Source: MGIIb-P sp963934015
GTDB lineage: Archaea; Thermoplasmatota; Poseidoniia; Poseidoniales; Thalassarchaeaceae
Reading direction: 5' to 3'
Assembly (NCBI GenBank): GCA_963934015.1
Contig: CAWVWT010000005.1
Coordinates: 1 to 64,000 of the forward strand
DNA length: 64,000 nucleotides
The notes under the pieces are model-generated. The model was not told where the DNA came from. It saw nothing but the letters and a program-made list of their open reading frames with translations, and made no database searches. Position numbers and translations under genes: made by a program. Positions 45,902-55,692 of the stretch are shown here, piece after piece (positions within the stretch are counted from its first letter, which is position 1; each line of letters begins with the position of its first letter).

Positions 45902-46885
45902 ATGCCTGTACTAAATGTCGCATTTATCGGTTCAGAAGAGTTGGCCAGAACATTGGCAAAAAAAGGTGACGTTCGCGACATTGAATCCTATGTCTACAAG
46001 GAAATTTCTGACGGTGAAACACGTATCCTTTCTTTATTGCGACCACTGCGGCATCCTGAACGCCTTCGCCCCCTACTCAGCGTACTCAATGTCGCCAAAG
46101 CAGGTGTTGTCGAAATCTCAAAAGTGGATGCTGCCCTGGGAGAAGTTCTCGTCGCCTTTGGAGCCGCAAATATCCGTATTGGACACGCGATTATTTCACC
46201 AGAAGATGGAGGGTGGGTTGATCCTGAGCAGGTCCAAGTAATCCTCAATCAAGCAGGACTAGAGGAATGGACTTTGCATGAGGATATGCCAGACGAACAT
46301 ACACTTCGCGAATCGCTCCTTTCTAGTCTGCAGACAGGGGATGAAAGTGCACCCCTTGTGATTCCAATCGATCAGCATTTCAATGTCAAAGGCGTGGGCT
46401 TGGTCGCAATCGGTTATGTACAAGCAGGAACCGTTTCCAAACATGATGAAATTCTAGTATTACCGGCTCAAGAAACTGGCATTGCCCGAAGCCTCCAAGT
46501 GATGGATGATGATGTTGAACAGAGTTTCGTGGGAGATCGAGTGGGTGTTGCCCTTCGCAATCTAAGGGAAGATGTACTCCATCGGGGTTGTATATTGACA
46601 CACGTGAACGGGGACGCTTTGGTCCGCCACAACAGTTCAAAATTCACCCTTTCCCGAGCCCCATTTCAGAAGCGTGAACTCTCAGAAGGAGATGTTGTTC
46701 ATGCAGCGGTTGATTTACAATTCCAGGTAGGGCGGATAATAAAGATTCAAGGAGTTGAGATTACGGTTGAATGGGAACAACCCCTTTGGATTCAAAAACG
46801 TGATACTGCGCCTGTAATGATGGTCCAATTGGATGCTGCAAATATGCGGATAATGGGTGTTGCACAAAGCATCGCCCCCGTGTGA
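45902..46885 (+). CDS. EF-Tu/SelB-like protein without a working GTPase domain
   Basis: 327 residues from ATG 45902; TTG 45893 is possible. Residues about 165-245 (IPIDQHFNVKGVGLVAIGYVQAGTVSKHDEILVLP) are EF-Tu domain 2, and about 255-327 a domain-3-like barrel. The N-terminal part has the expected beta strands but no GxxxxGK[ST] P-loop or NKxD. It therefore should not hydrolyse GTP. It recalls the archaeal SelB-like paralogues of EF-1A. Role unknown; tRNA or ribosome binding is possible. Confidence 0.7.
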   Translation: MPVLNVAFIGSEELARTLAKKGDVRDIESYVYKEISDGETRILSLLRPLRHPERLRPLLSVLNVAKAGVVEISKVDAALGEVLVAFGAANIRIGHAIISPEDGGWVDPEQVQVILNQAGLEEWTLHEDMPDEHTLRESLLSSLQTGDESAPLVIPIDQHFNVKGVGLVAIGYVQAGTVSKHDEILVLPAQETGIARSLQVMDDDVEQSFVGDRVGVALRNLREDVLHRGCILTHVNGDALVRHNSSKFTLSRAPFQKRELSEGDVVHAAVDLQFQVGRIIKIQGVEITVEWEQPLWIQKRDTAPVMMVQLDAANMRIMGVAQSIAPV

Positions 46886-46934
46886 GAGGAAGACCACTAA
46901 ACTGTGGGTCTTACGGTGATGATTGCCAATAAAC

Positions 46935-46940
46935 TGTATA
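46935..46940 (+). promoter_or_regulatory. TATA-box candidate with probable leaderless start
   Basis: GTATAA sits 28 bases before the ATG at 46968. At the usual archaeal distance transcription would begin at or next to the start codon, so the mRNA would be leaderless. No ribosome binding site precedes the ATG, which agrees. Confidence 0.35.
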
Positions 46941-46967
46941 AGCAGCAGGTTACGCTGACGTTCTGGG

Positions 46968-48824
46968 ATGCATCAACAGGAGGGACCCTTTGGGGTTCAG
47001 CCTGAGCAGCGTGGGAACGAAATCCTCGCAACGTTCAGGCTGGCCGGAGTAGGCGGAGCGATCAAGGGGGTCTTGAACGAAAAATCGTTACTGCTAGAGC
47101 GACGTGATGGAAAGGGGCTGCGGGTTGACATCGATACAATTCGTCGTGTCCGCCACCACCACACACCTATGATTCCACAAGGGTTGACCTGGATCGGGGT
47201 CATCACACTCATACTAGCGGCTCGAGTTCTTTCGGGCCCCATTCAGATTTATGCTCTAGTTCTAGGTGCTGTTACAATTTTCACTTGGCTGATGGGACGT
47301 AAGCCGACACTCTGTATCGATACCAAACAAGGAGATCGACATTTGCTACATGGACCCGATAGTCTCTTGTTGCGAACTCAGATGATGATCAATCGTCTCT
47401 GCGAAGGTAAAACCATGGAAGAAGCAAGAGAGGGTTTGGATGAGGTGCAAATCAACCCAAACTACCCTTCAATTTCACCGCTAGAGGTGATTAAAGTAGA
47501 TGCGGCGGCCATTCAAACTGAATATATCGAAGAAGCGCAACTTCTTCCGGAAGTTGGAATTTTTGATGAGGCAGATTTGGAGCAAGCTCTCAAAGCCATG
47601 TATCACGGTAACGCTGGAGAGATACCTGCACCAGTGCCTACAGATACACCCTCTACAATCGAATTTTCATCTGCCACTGAATCATTTTCTTCAGAAAGTT
47701 CGGGGGACCATGCCGGTCGTGGTCTACTAGATCGTGCCCGAAGTTCACTACAAGATGTTCGTTCCGAAAGTGATGAATGGCAACATCAGCAACAAAAATT
47801 GGATAGTTGGTCGAAGCCATGGGAACAACCCGCTACAGACAGTCCAGTGACTCAATCAGCTGTAGATTCCGCTTACGAACGTGCCTGGGGTCGTGGAGAA
47901 CCCCGGTGGTACTCCGAAAAGGATGCCATGCCCGAAACACGTATTCAATCCGCACTTACTGAGGCTAAGGAAGAAGGTGGGATGTTTTTCTCAGGTTCAA
48001 TGTTTGATGACCCCGCACCTACCCAAACAACTGATTCGGGGATTTTTGGCAATATGTTTGACGAACCTGCATCCACTTCACAACCTATTGTACAACCTAT
48101 TGCACAGCCCCAACAAACTCCAGCATGGTCTGGTCAAGCAATTCGTGATGCAATTCCGACATCTAGCGCTCTAGCCACAACGCTTCCAGAACCGACACTA
48201 CACGCACTCCGTGAAGAATGCACACCTGGTGTAGTAGCTGCGGCTAGAATCGCAACACCTGAGCCTGAACTCCAGCCTCAAAGTGTCAACACACATCAAC
48301 TTGGGGAGTTCCCTGCCCTTGGTGCCTTGCTACGAAATTCACCTAATCGAAGACTGCGAAGTTCAATGCCACCAAAGCAGGGGCGCTTTGCTCAACTTGC
48401 CAAACGTGGATTCAATGCATTGATTCGAACAAATTCAAAAACACCTGCTCAAAAATTGGTTCGACCTGTAAAAATCGAAGGCAATAATTATGCGGAAATT
48501 TATGGCGACGATGATGGGTTCGAAAATGGTCAATATCGAGAAGTGGCACTCCGCTCGGGACAAATCTTACGTCTTCGAGCGGATCAAGATCATCAAGCAG
48601 AAGTTGCCGAACGCATACGAACACTTTCCAAATCTTCAGGTGGTGCGATGGCCGATGACGAAACTGATGCACTGATTGAACGTCTCTCTGCAAGCGGTGA
48701 CTTAGGACCCATTGCCGGCTTGCTCAAGGCTGCAGATACAAAGCAACTATCATTTGGGAAGCTCGCGAGTACTTCCCCACCAAAGGAAGCACCCGGGCAT
48801 CATGGTATCTCAAGACTTGGATAA
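46968..48824 (+). CDS. Uncharacterised membrane protein with PH-like N-terminus and long disordered tail
   Basis: 618 residues, family not recognised. Residues 15-65 form a strand-rich PH-like segment (LLLERRDGKGLRVDIDTIRRVR), followed by two membrane helices (about 72-110), a short domain, and about 350 residues rich in Ser, Pro, Gln and Glu that look disordered. The last 100 residues are again helical with a conserved-looking ETDALIERLSASGDLGPIAG motif. Ends base-to-base against the convergent PfkB kinase gene. Confidence 0.65.
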   Translation: MHQQEGPFGVQPEQRGNEILATFRLAGVGGAIKGVLNEKSLLLERRDGKGLRVDIDTIRRVRHHHTPMIPQGLTWIGVITLILAARVLSGPIQIYALVLGAVTIFTWLMGRKPTLCIDTKQGDRHLLHGPDSLLLRTQMMINRLCEGKTMEEAREGLDEVQINPNYPSISPLEVIKVDAAAIQTEYIEEAQLLPEVGIFDEADLEQALKAMYHGNAGEIPAPVPTDTPSTIEFSSATESFSSESSGDHAGRGLLDRARSSLQDVRSESDEWQHQQQKLDSWSKPWEQPATDSPVTQSAVDSAYERAWGRGEPRWYSEKDAMPETRIQSALTEAKEEGGMFFSGSMFDDPAPTQTTDSGIFGNMFDEPASTSQPIVQPIAQPQQTPAWSGQAIRDAIPTSSALATTLPEPTLHALREECTPGVVAAARIATPEPELQPQSVNTHQLGEFPALGALLRNSPNRRLRSSMPPKQGRFAQLAKRGFNALIRTNSKTPAQKLVRPVKIEGNNYAEIYGDDDGFENGQYREVALRSGQILRLRADQDHQAEVAERIRTLSKSSGGAMADDETDALIERLSASGDLGPIAGLLKAADTKQLSFGKLASTSPPKEAPGHHGISRLG

Positions 48825-49799
48825 TCAAATCAAGCCAACCATACGCCTGTAAGCATCTAACCGCGCATGGTATTCGCCTCTGTCCAATCCAATGAGTCCA
48901 TCGGTACCAAAAGCGGAAATTGTGAATGATGCTGTTACCGTTGCATGTACTAAGGCATTGTGTAATTCATCGTATGTTGGATTCAAATTCTCAGATTCGG
49001 ATAAAAATGTCAACAATGTCCCAGCAAAGGAGTCTCCACAGCCTGTCGGGTCAACAATCTCTGAGGTTGGGAAAGCGGGAAGTGTGAGCAAACCATTATC
49101 GGTCAGGGCGACGCTTCCATGTTCGCCCTTTTTGATAATCAGAATAGATGGGCCTGGGCCAGCCTCTAATCCGCCGGATAGAGCATGGCCAGTACGAATT
49201 GATTCCCCTGCTCGAATAAGATTCTCGTCCCTTGCAATCATTCTGACCTCCATGTCATTAAGAATGGCCAAATCAACACGTCGCAATACATTTGATAGTT
49301 CTTCAAACGCTATGTCAATCCACAGGTTCATTGAATCCAAGGCAATGAATTTTGCCCCCTCACATTGATCGAGGACATGGGACTGAATCGCAGGGTGGTT
49401 ATTGGCGAGGAATAAAATTCGAGGAGACCACCAAGAAACCGGAACTTTTGGTTCATAGCCATCCAGCACATTTTGCTGTGTTTCGATAGTGATTGCTTGA
49501 CCCATATCACCTTCGTATCGGCCGTGCCATCGGAATGTCCGACCATCTTCAATGGTTTCTACACCATCGAGATTGAGGCCTGCTTGGCTGAGTAAATCTA
49601 CATCTGATTCGCGGAAATCATCGCCTACTGCACAGACGATTCCAACTGGAAGTATCCCACCAGGGTCTACCCTGCGGCTGGCATGAAAAGCTGCAGCAAT
49701 ACCGGCAAATGTACCAGAACCCCCTAGGGAATTGGTGACATTACCTGCCTCTGTTTCGAGGTCGTCGTATGCGAGGCTGCCTACGATAACGATGTCCAT
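48825..49799 (-). CDS. PfkB-family carbohydrate/nucleoside kinase
   Basis: 324 residues from ATG 49799. Ribokinase-like fold: NSLGGSGTFAGIAAA is the substrate-side signature near residue 25, and DPTGCGDSFAGTLL (about 248-261) the ATP-binding signature with the catalytic Asp. Substrate cannot be told; ribose, nucleosides and fructose 6-phosphate are all used in this family. It begins four bases after the biotin carboxylase stop, so it is in the same operon. Confidence 0.85.
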   Translation of the reverse strand: MDIVIVGSLAYDDLETEAGNVTNSLGGSGTFAGIAAAFHASRRVDPGGILPVGIVCAVGDDFRESDVDLLSQAGLNLDGVETIEDGRTFRWHGRYEGDMGQAITIETQQNVLDGYEPKVPVSWWSPRILFLANNHPAIQSHVLDQCEGAKFIALDSMNLWIDIAFEELSNVLRRVDLAILNDMEVRMIARDENLIRAGESIRTGHALSGGLEAGPGPSILIIKKGEHGSVALTDNGLLTLPAFPTSEIVDPTGCGDSFAGTLLTFLSESENLNPTYDELHNALVHATVTASFTISAFGTDGLIGLDRGEYHARLDAYRRMVGLI

Positions 49800-49803
49800 G
49801 GTA

Positions 49804-51153
49804 TCACCTGAGCAGGTTGGGATGGTCTTCAAGATATTGAATTGTAACGTCACGCGCAATGAAGTCTGGCTCATCTAGAATGGCTTGGTGTAGAGGGATG
49901 ACTGTATCGACTCCAATCAGTGTGGTCTCTTTTAGGGCCGTTTTCATCTTCGCAATCGCTTCTTCACGGTCTTGGCCCCAGACGATGAGTTTGGCCAATA
50001 GTGAATCAAAGCAACCTGGCATTTCGTAACCAATGTGAGCATGTGTGTCCACCCGCACCCCCCGACCCCCTGGGAAATGGCAATCCCACAATTTCCCTGG
50101 TGAAGGAACGAAGTTCTGAGGGTCCTCGGCATTGATTCTACACTGAATAGCGTGACCAGAGAATTCGATATTCTTTTGTTTGATAGGAAGTGATTCACCC
50201 GCTGCTACACGAATCCCCAATTTGACTAGATCTGTGCCCGTAATCATCTCGGTAATAGTATGTTCAACTTGAACCCGTGGATTGACCTCAAGAAAGAAAA
50301 AATCGCCATGCTTATCACGTAGAAATTCAAATGTCGCCAAGCCACGATAACCGACAGCGCGAGCACCCTCACAAACCTGTGAACCAATTGCTGTGCGTAC
50401 TTCATCTGAAAGCCAAGGGCCCTCTTCAAGCAACTTTTGATGGCGTCTTTGAATAGAACAAAAACGCTCGCCGAAGTGAACTGCCTCAACACCATCACCG
50501 AGGACTTGGAACTCAATATGTTGAGCCCCTTCAATATATTTCTCGACAAAAACTCGATTATCACCAAACGCGGATTGAGCCCTAGATTGACATAGATTTA
50601 GAGCAGATTTAAACTCACTTTCTTGATGCACGATTTGCATACCAATACCACCGCCTCCTGCGGCGGCTTTGATTATTACAGGGTATCCAATATTGGCTGC
50701 TAATTGACTTGCAACATGTGCATCTTCGATGGCTTCTTCGCTGCCCTTAGCAATGGGGAGGCCAGCCGCTTCCATCGCCTTCCGGGCCTCGATTTTGTCA
50801 CCCAAAAGCGCGATGACTTCAGCACTTGGTCCAATGAAGGTGATACCTTCTTCTTGACAACGATTGACAAAGGCAGAATTTTCTGCGAGAAATCCATAAC
50901 CCGGATGAATCGCTTCAGCCCCCACATCTTTTGCTGCCTGAATAATTGCTTCATAATCAAGATAAGAATCCAAGGGGTTGGAGCGATAAATTGGAATTGC
51001 ATAATCTGAAAAGCGGACTGGGAGGGAAAGTCGATCTTCTCTGCCGTAGACAATACAAACCTCGACACCAAGTTCGCGCAGTGCTCGACTGATTCGAAGC
51101 GCAATCTCGCCGCGATTCGCAATCAAGACTCGCTTGAACATGGATGTTGCCAT
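49804..51153 (-). CDS. Biotin carboxylase subunit of acetyl/propionyl-CoA carboxylase
   Basis: 449 residues from ATG 51153; ATG 51141 (MFKRVLIANRGE) is equally likely. ATP-grasp enzyme that carboxylates biotin. IANRGEIALRI, HPGYGFLAENS, AAAGGGGIGM (ATP loop), FLEVNPRVQVEHTITE and the active-site Arg are in place. No biotinyl or carboxyltransferase domain is fused and none is encoded next to it. With IcmF it could serve propionyl-CoA or acetyl-CoA carboxylation, possibly malonyl-CoA supply for the megasynthase. That link is inference. Confidence 0.92.
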   Translation of the reverse strand: MATSMFKRVLIANRGEIALRISRALRELGVEVCIVYGREDRLSLPVRFSDYAIPIYRSNPLDSYLDYEAIIQAAKDVGAEAIHPGYGFLAENSAFVNRCQEEGITFIGPSAEVIALLGDKIEARKAMEAAGLPIAKGSEEAIEDAHVASQLAANIGYPVIIKAAAGGGGIGMQIVHQESEFKSALNLCQSRAQSAFGDNRVFVEKYIEGAQHIEFQVLGDGVEAVHFGERFCSIQRRHQKLLEEGPWLSDEVRTAIGSQVCEGARAVGYRGLATFEFLRDKHGDFFFLEVNPRVQVEHTITEMITGTDLVKLGIRVAAGESLPIKQKNIEFSGHAIQCRINAEDPQNFVPSPGKLWDCHFPGGRGVRVDTHAHIGYEMPGCFDSLLAKLIVWGQDREEAIAKMKTALKETTLIGVDTVIPLHQAILDEPDFIARDVTIQYLEDHPNLLR

Positions 51154-51203
51154 TCGCGTCCGGTTCAAAGGCGTGCCGCATCCGCCCTTAGGAGCGGGTT
51201 GTT

Positions 51204-52484
51204 TCAGTACACGTCACGCAAGTAGCGTTTCTCTTCCTTCATCAGTGTCTGCTCGACAAATGCCTTGCCATCTTCTTCTGAATAACCACCATACTCAACA
51301 CAGATGTTGATGAGCGTCTTGTGGACATCCTTTGCCATGTAATTCTTATCCCCACAAACGTAGAAGTAACCACCGTTGTCAATCCAGTCCCAAATTTCAG
51401 CACCATGAGAGGCCATGAGATGTTGTACGTAGACCTTCTCTGGACCTTCTCGAGACCAAGCTAAATCGAGTTTGTCAATCGTACCATCCTCGACAAATCC
51501 ACTCATCTCATCCCGATATAGGTACTCTCCTTCTTCTGTCCAATCGCCAAAGAACAACCAATTACGCCCCTTTGCATTGTCCATCTTTCGTTGTTGAATG
51601 AACGCACGGAATGGTGCAATTCCAGTTCCCGGACCAACCATGATAATGTCCTTATCACCATCTTCAGGGAGGATGAATGATCGGGTAGGGGACATGAAAA
51701 CGCGGACGCTGTCCGTCCCTTCCGGTACCCGGTCCGCTAGATATCCGGTTGTCAAACCAGTCTTGGCTCGGCCTTCCCCTTCATACCGAACAATTCCAAC
51801 TGTCAAGTGAACTGTACCAGGTTCAAAATCTGGAGAAGAGGCGATTGAATAGAGGCGTGGTTTCAAACGATCAATTTGATCAACGAATTCTTGACCACTA
51901 AACCCAAGGTGCCCGAAGTCATTGAGAACATCGATGTAATCGCGACCCCAGAGATAATTTTCCATTTCTTTGTCATCTGAACGCAAAGTGTTCCACAGTT
52001 CTAGAGATGGGTCGACGTTGTCATCTGCAGGGTTGTATCCCTCGGGGTAATCATCTTCATCTCCCGACCAGGACCAATGCATTGTCGCTTGCCCAGAATC
52101 GACCGAGGTGCGAACACGCTTGACGATTCGAATTTCAGTGGAATCGCCTAATAACTCGAATTTCTGGCCGATACTCGCGACGAATTTTCGATTGGCTTGG
52201 TGAATTTCATAGTGATTTGACAGGGCATCGACAAGACTCATCTCTCCTGCATGTGTGTCAACGATTCCATCAGCATCGGCTCCAAGTGCTACAAGCACAT
52301 CTTCGACCAATTCAGTCGATGTGATTGGAATAACTCCCAGCGCGTCACCTGCTTTGTATTCTAATCCAGAGTCACCCAAATCAAATACAATATGACGAGT
52401 TTCTTTTCTTGAACCCTCACCATTCAAGACATGGTTCACGGTGACTGTCGAATCATAGGGGTTCTTTGCACTCCATTCTGACAA
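51204..52484 (-). CDS. FAD/NADPH oxidoreductase, CysJ-like reductase without flavodoxin domain
   Basis: 426 residues. Reductase half of the sulfite reductase/P450 reductase family: RLYSIASSP binds FAD (about 207-215), GLTTGYLADRV the pyrophosphate, GPGTGIAPFRAFIQ (about 287-300) and FFGDW, YVCGDKNYMAKDV the NADPH. The C-terminal KRYLRDVY is like CysJ. The flavodoxin domain of CysJ is absent, so it must pass electrons to a separate flavodoxin or ferredoxin. Divergent from the RNase Z-like gene. Confidence 0.85.
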   Translation of the reverse strand: MSEWSAKNPYDSTVTVNHVLNGEGSRKETRHIVFDLGDSGLEYKAGDALGVIPITSTELVEDVLVALGADADGIVDTHAGEMSLVDALSNHYEIHQANRKFVASIGQKFELLGDSTEIRIVKRVRTSVDSGQATMHWSWSGDEDDYPEGYNPADDNVDPSLELWNTLRSDDKEMENYLWGRDYIDVLNDFGHLGFSGQEFVDQIDRLKPRLYSIASSPDFEPGTVHLTVGIVRYEGEGRAKTGLTTGYLADRVPEGTDSVRVFMSPTRSFILPEDGDKDIIMVGPGTGIAPFRAFIQQRKMDNAKGRNWLFFGDWTEEGEYLYRDEMSGFVEDGTIDKLDLAWSREGPEKVYVQHLMASHGAEIWDWIDNGGYFYVCGDKNYMAKDVHKTLINICVEYGGYSEEDGKAFVEQTLMKEEKRYLRDVY

Positions 52485-52665
52485 TGTATCAACTCAAGTG
52501 TTACTCAAATCCAAGGGGGATATTATGAGCGCCTCGTCTTTCATATTTCAAGCAACGGGGTCAGCCCCTAGCCATCAATAATATTACCTTCAATAATGGA
52601 TATTTCACTCGGGAAGAGTGAGCCACAAACTTGACCTGTAATCATCTTCACGCGAATTTTGAGAG
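52485..52665. promoter_or_regulatory. Divergent intergenic region
   Basis: 181 AT-rich bases between the diverging reductase and RNase Z-like genes, so it should hold both promoters. Two weak hairpins are visible: GGGG-TCAG-CCCC (52557-52568) and CACTC-GGGAA-GAGTG (about 52606-52620). No coding frame is convincing. Confidence 0.35.
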
Positions 52666-52671
52666 ATGCGA

Positions 52672-53394
52672 ATGGTAGAGTTATCCTTTCTCGGCTCAGG
52701 GAATGCATTTTGTCCGATGGGGAGGCTTCATTCACTTGTTCTCATCGATGGAAAAATGCTTGTGGATGCACCCCCCACAGTCATCCCACAGTTACGGGAA
52801 CAAGGGATTTCACCAGCCGACATCCAAGATTTATTTATCACCCATTGGCATGGTGATCACACTTTTGGGCTCCCCTTTCTATTGCTAGAACGGAAATGGA
52901 TTTCAGATCGTCAGTCCAAGAATATGCTGAGAATACATGCACATACTGGCGGTGAGGAAAGGCTCATGCAACTTTGCGAACTCGCCTATCCAGAATCATT
53001 GAACGACTTATCATGGGTTTCGTACCATACTGCGAATGGTGATGCACATGGATGGACATTTGAGCGCTTTGAGGTCTGCCACGACCCAGCAACAGAACCA
53101 CATGGATACCGATTTGAAAAGGATGGGTTTGTTCTCGTGCATTGTGGTGATTCAGGGCCATGTGAAAATATCGAACGGCTCGCAGGTGAGGCTGATGTGA
53201 TGATTATTGAACTTGGCATCCCCGATTATGTCGATAGCCCCTACCACTACACACCATCACGCCTGAGAATTCTAGCCCTGGATAATCCAGATACCATTTT
53301 CTTGGCGACCCACAATTTTTCCGATGGAGGAAGCACATCTGAGTTGCCCAGCAATGTGATTGAAGTTGAAGATGGGGATAAGTACACTTACTAA
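52672..53394 (+). CDS. Metallo-beta-lactamase hydrolase, RNase Z-like
   Basis: 240 residues from ATG 52672; ATG 52666 is two codons earlier. FLGSGNAFCPMGRLHS and the metal-binding HWHGDH (about 62-67) are typical, with His later in ELGIPDYVDSPYHYTP and ATHNFSDGG. RNase Z trims tRNA 3' ends, but the protein is shorter than classical RNase Z and the exosite arm is not obvious. A more general phosphodiesterase or arylsulfatase-like role is possible. Confidence 0.75.
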   Translation: MVELSFLGSGNAFCPMGRLHSLVLIDGKMLVDAPPTVIPQLREQGISPADIQDLFITHWHGDHTFGLPFLLLERKWISDRQSKNMLRIHAHTGGEERLMQLCELAYPESLNDLSWVSYHTANGDAHGWTFERFEVCHDPATEPHGYRFEKDGFVLVHCGDSGPCENIERLAGEADVMIIELGIPDYVDSPYHYTPSRLRILALDNPDTIFLATHNFSDGGSTSELPSNVIEVEDGDKYTY

Positions 53395-53845
53395 TTTGTA
53401 ATTATACAAGTTTAAAATATATCCTTGTTTTGAGATAAAAAGGGGGTCAGATTCTCACATTCCAGGTGGTATCCAATTGGAATGCCGACATTTTTCCTTG
53501 TCAGTTTTATTTTTTCGATTATCCAATGGCTCCCTAGATTTCATCCCATAGGTGGGGGGTCAAAAGAAGGTGGTATTTTACAAAATTCAATATGTTTCTC
53601 GACTGGGTTAAAGTCATCCGGAATCGGGGGTAGCAAAGTCTTTTTATTGTTAAATTCGGCGTCTGAACTGATTCAGAGGCGGATGTGAAGAAGTGAGTTT
53701 TAAACAACCGAATCTCCATACTCCAGCAAGGATGGCAAGCATCCTTAAATGTCCAAAGTAATTCGGGAAAAACCCTGTAGCCTTCGGAAGACCATGTGGT
53801 GGCGCACAATAGTCTGGCACACAGGAAATGCGGAAGTGTTCAAAA
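53395..53845. other. Probable replication origin region next to orc1/cdc6
   Basis: 451 bases without a convincing gene directly upstream of orc1/cdc6. The first part is AT-rich (53395-53440). Three G-tracts recall the G-string of archaeal origin recognition boxes: GGGGGTCAG (53442-53450), GGGGGGTCAAAAG (53554-53566) and GGGGGTAGC (53626-53634). A 7-bp inverted repeat CATTCCA/TGGAATG lies at 53458-53484. No full ORB was recognised. Archaeal origins usually lie beside this gene, so the call is positional plus partial motifs. Confidence 0.45.
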
Positions 53846-55093
53846 ATGAGTGAAAATCTTTTCGACGATCTTCTGCGTGTGAAAAGCCTCTTCCGAGATA
53901 GGCGCGCACTCGGTCATGCATTCAATCCAGAAAATTTACCTCACAGGCTAGATGAGATTTCTGCACTTGTCAACAACCTTGTGGAAGCGTTGAGGGGGCA
54001 TGCACCATCCAACATGAATCTGTATGGCAGGCCAGGGTCTGGAAAAACTGCTGTAACCCGATTTGTTTGCCGTGATTTAGAATCTAAGGGTGCTGCCGAA
54101 GGGTGTAAAATTAGTACTGTCGAAATCAACTGTAGAAATATCGATACGAAGTATAGAGTTCTCGCAGAGATTGGGAATAAATTAGCAGAAGAAGGAGATG
54201 AACCAATTCCTTTCACAGGATGGCCAGCTGACAAAGTATTCGATCGCGTTCGCGCGCGTATGCAAGCGCGCGCGGGTGTACACGTAATCATACTCGATGA
54301 GATTGATCATCTGGTTCGTAAAGGTTCAGAAGGAGACGATTTACTCTACAGTTTGACCAGCCTAAATATCGGATTACTCGAAGGAGCATTCTGCTGTGTT
54401 ATTGGAATTAGTAACGACCTAGCGTTCACTGAATTGTTGGACCCAAGAGTTCAATCCCGTCTCGCGCCTATCGACGTTGTCTTCGCTCCATATAATGCAG
54501 CACAATTAGAGGACGTGCTGAAGCCACGAGCAATACGGGGTATCAAGCAAGATGTTCTGGATGATTCGGTTATACCACTGTGTGCTGCTCTGGCTGCTAA
54601 AGAAGATGGGGACGCACGCAGGGCTCTTGATTTACTACGAATTTCAGTTCAACAGGCAGAGCAAAGCGAGGTGGATGTTGTCGGCATTAATCATGTACGA
54701 AAAGCACAAAATCAACTAGAATTTGATCAGATAACTCCTACAATTCAAGACCTTCCATTACAACAAAAATTGGTATTATTTTCCATCTTAATCAATGAAA
54801 GAAATGGGTTGTCAAACATCTCGACTGGTGAGGTGTATGGTACATATGAAATCGCTTGTGAGAATGCGGGGGAAAGACCGTTGACAAGTCGGCGAGTTTC
54901 CTCACTTATCCGCGGCTTAGACATGGCTGGAATCATCACGGCTAAGACGACAAGTCGGGGCCGGCACGGAATGTCCAAACGAATCAATTCTTGCTTGCCT
55001 CCTGCCTTTGACGCCCTAAAGGTGATGCATTCCGCTGAACAGGTAATGGATGATGTTGTCAACGCTCGATATCGCCTACAGAATCGGCTCTAG
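53846..55093 (+). CDS. orc1/cdc6: Orc1/Cdc6 replication initiator
   Basis: 415 residues from ATG 53846. AAA+ ATPase: Walker A GRPGSGKTAV (about 60-69), Walker B VIILDEIDHL (about 148-157), sensor-1 GISND, sensor-2 GDARRALDLLR. The C-terminal winged helix (about 330-400) binds origin DNA. It loads the MCM helicase. A nearly self-complementary CG-rich run, CGCGCGC (54251) and GCGCGCG (54268-54274), lies within the gene. It stands alone on the plus strand, with the origin-like region upstream. Confidence 0.92.
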   Translation: MSENLFDDLLRVKSLFRDRRALGHAFNPENLPHRLDEISALVNNLVEALRGHAPSNMNLYGRPGSGKTAVTRFVCRDLESKGAAEGCKISTVEINCRNIDTKYRVLAEIGNKLAEEGDEPIPFTGWPADKVFDRVRARMQARAGVHVIILDEIDHLVRKGSEGDDLLYSLTSLNIGLLEGAFCCVIGISNDLAFTELLDPRVQSRLAPIDVVFAPYNAAQLEDVLKPRAIRGIKQDVLDDSVIPLCAALAAKEDGDARRALDLLRISVQQAEQSEVDVVGINHVRKAQNQLEFDQITPTIQDLPLQQKLVLFSILINERNGLSNISTGEVYGTYEIACENAGERPLTSRRVSSLIRGLDMAGIITAKTTSRGRHGMSKRINSCLPPAFDALKVMHSAEQVMDDVVNARYRLQNRL

Positions 55094-55131
55094 AGGTGCC
55101 ATTCGTAGGGTGTGTTCTGCGGGTAACGGTT

Positions 55132-55692
55132 ATGACGAGGGCTTCGGTCGCCGAGCCGATGACCGCAGATGATGTTCATGAAGGGCGCCCGCTCGCTTCA
55201 CTGGCCTTTGCCCTCGGAATTTGGGCAACTGTACTTGGAATCCTCAACATCATGTATGGTATTGGGGGTACCGCTGAGAACAAACTGAAAGTCGTATGGG
55301 CGGCCTATCTGAGCGTCGGCCAACTCTATCCTGATCTTTTCACATCTGATATGGTCTTCCGACCAGCAAGCGATTCTGTTTTCATGGCTCTTTCAATTGG
55401 TCTAATGACATGGAGTGGTCGTTGCATACACAATTCAACAGAAGGTGGCATTATTGCTTGGATTCAAGGGGTATTCACCTGTGATTCATGGCTTAGCTTA
55501 ATGTCGACAAAAGAAGCAGGTGGTCAAATGACTGCAGCCATGTGGTGTATTGTCTTGGGTCTTGGTTTCTACATCTATCAAAGCATCGTCCATTGGAATT
55601 GGGTTGATGTTGGAGTCTACTCAGTCACTGCGGCTCTACTTGGCTTTGGGGTTGCTTTGATGTTTGCAGCCAAGGCTGAAATGGAAGAATAA
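55132..55692 (+). CDS. Uncharacterised polytopic membrane protein
   Basis: 186 residues from ATG 55132; the frame is open from 55096. Four or five membrane helices (about 25-48, 80-98, 140-160, 165-183) with a Cys/Trp-containing loop. Family not recognised. It follows orc1/cdc6 by 38 bases and ends directly against the convergent glycosyltransferase gene. Confidence 0.6.
   Translation: MTRASVAEPMTADDVHEGRPLASLAFALGIWATVLGILNIMYGIGGTAENKLKVVWAAYLSVGQLYPDLFTSDMVFRPASDSVFMALSIGLMTWSGRCIHNSTEGGIIAWIQGVFTCDSWLSLMSTKEAGGQMTAAMWCIVLGLGFYIYQSIVHWNWVDVGVYSVTAALLGFGVALMFAAKAEMEE

Noticed and set aside
53482..53688. 68-codon frame in the origin-like region
   Set aside because: No ribosome binding site, mixed composition, and position inside the probable origin; not convincing as a gene.
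54251..54274. CG-rich self-complementary run as a regulatory hairpin
   Set aside because: It encodes RVRARMQARA in the conserved ATPase domain, so Arg/Ala codon choice explains it.
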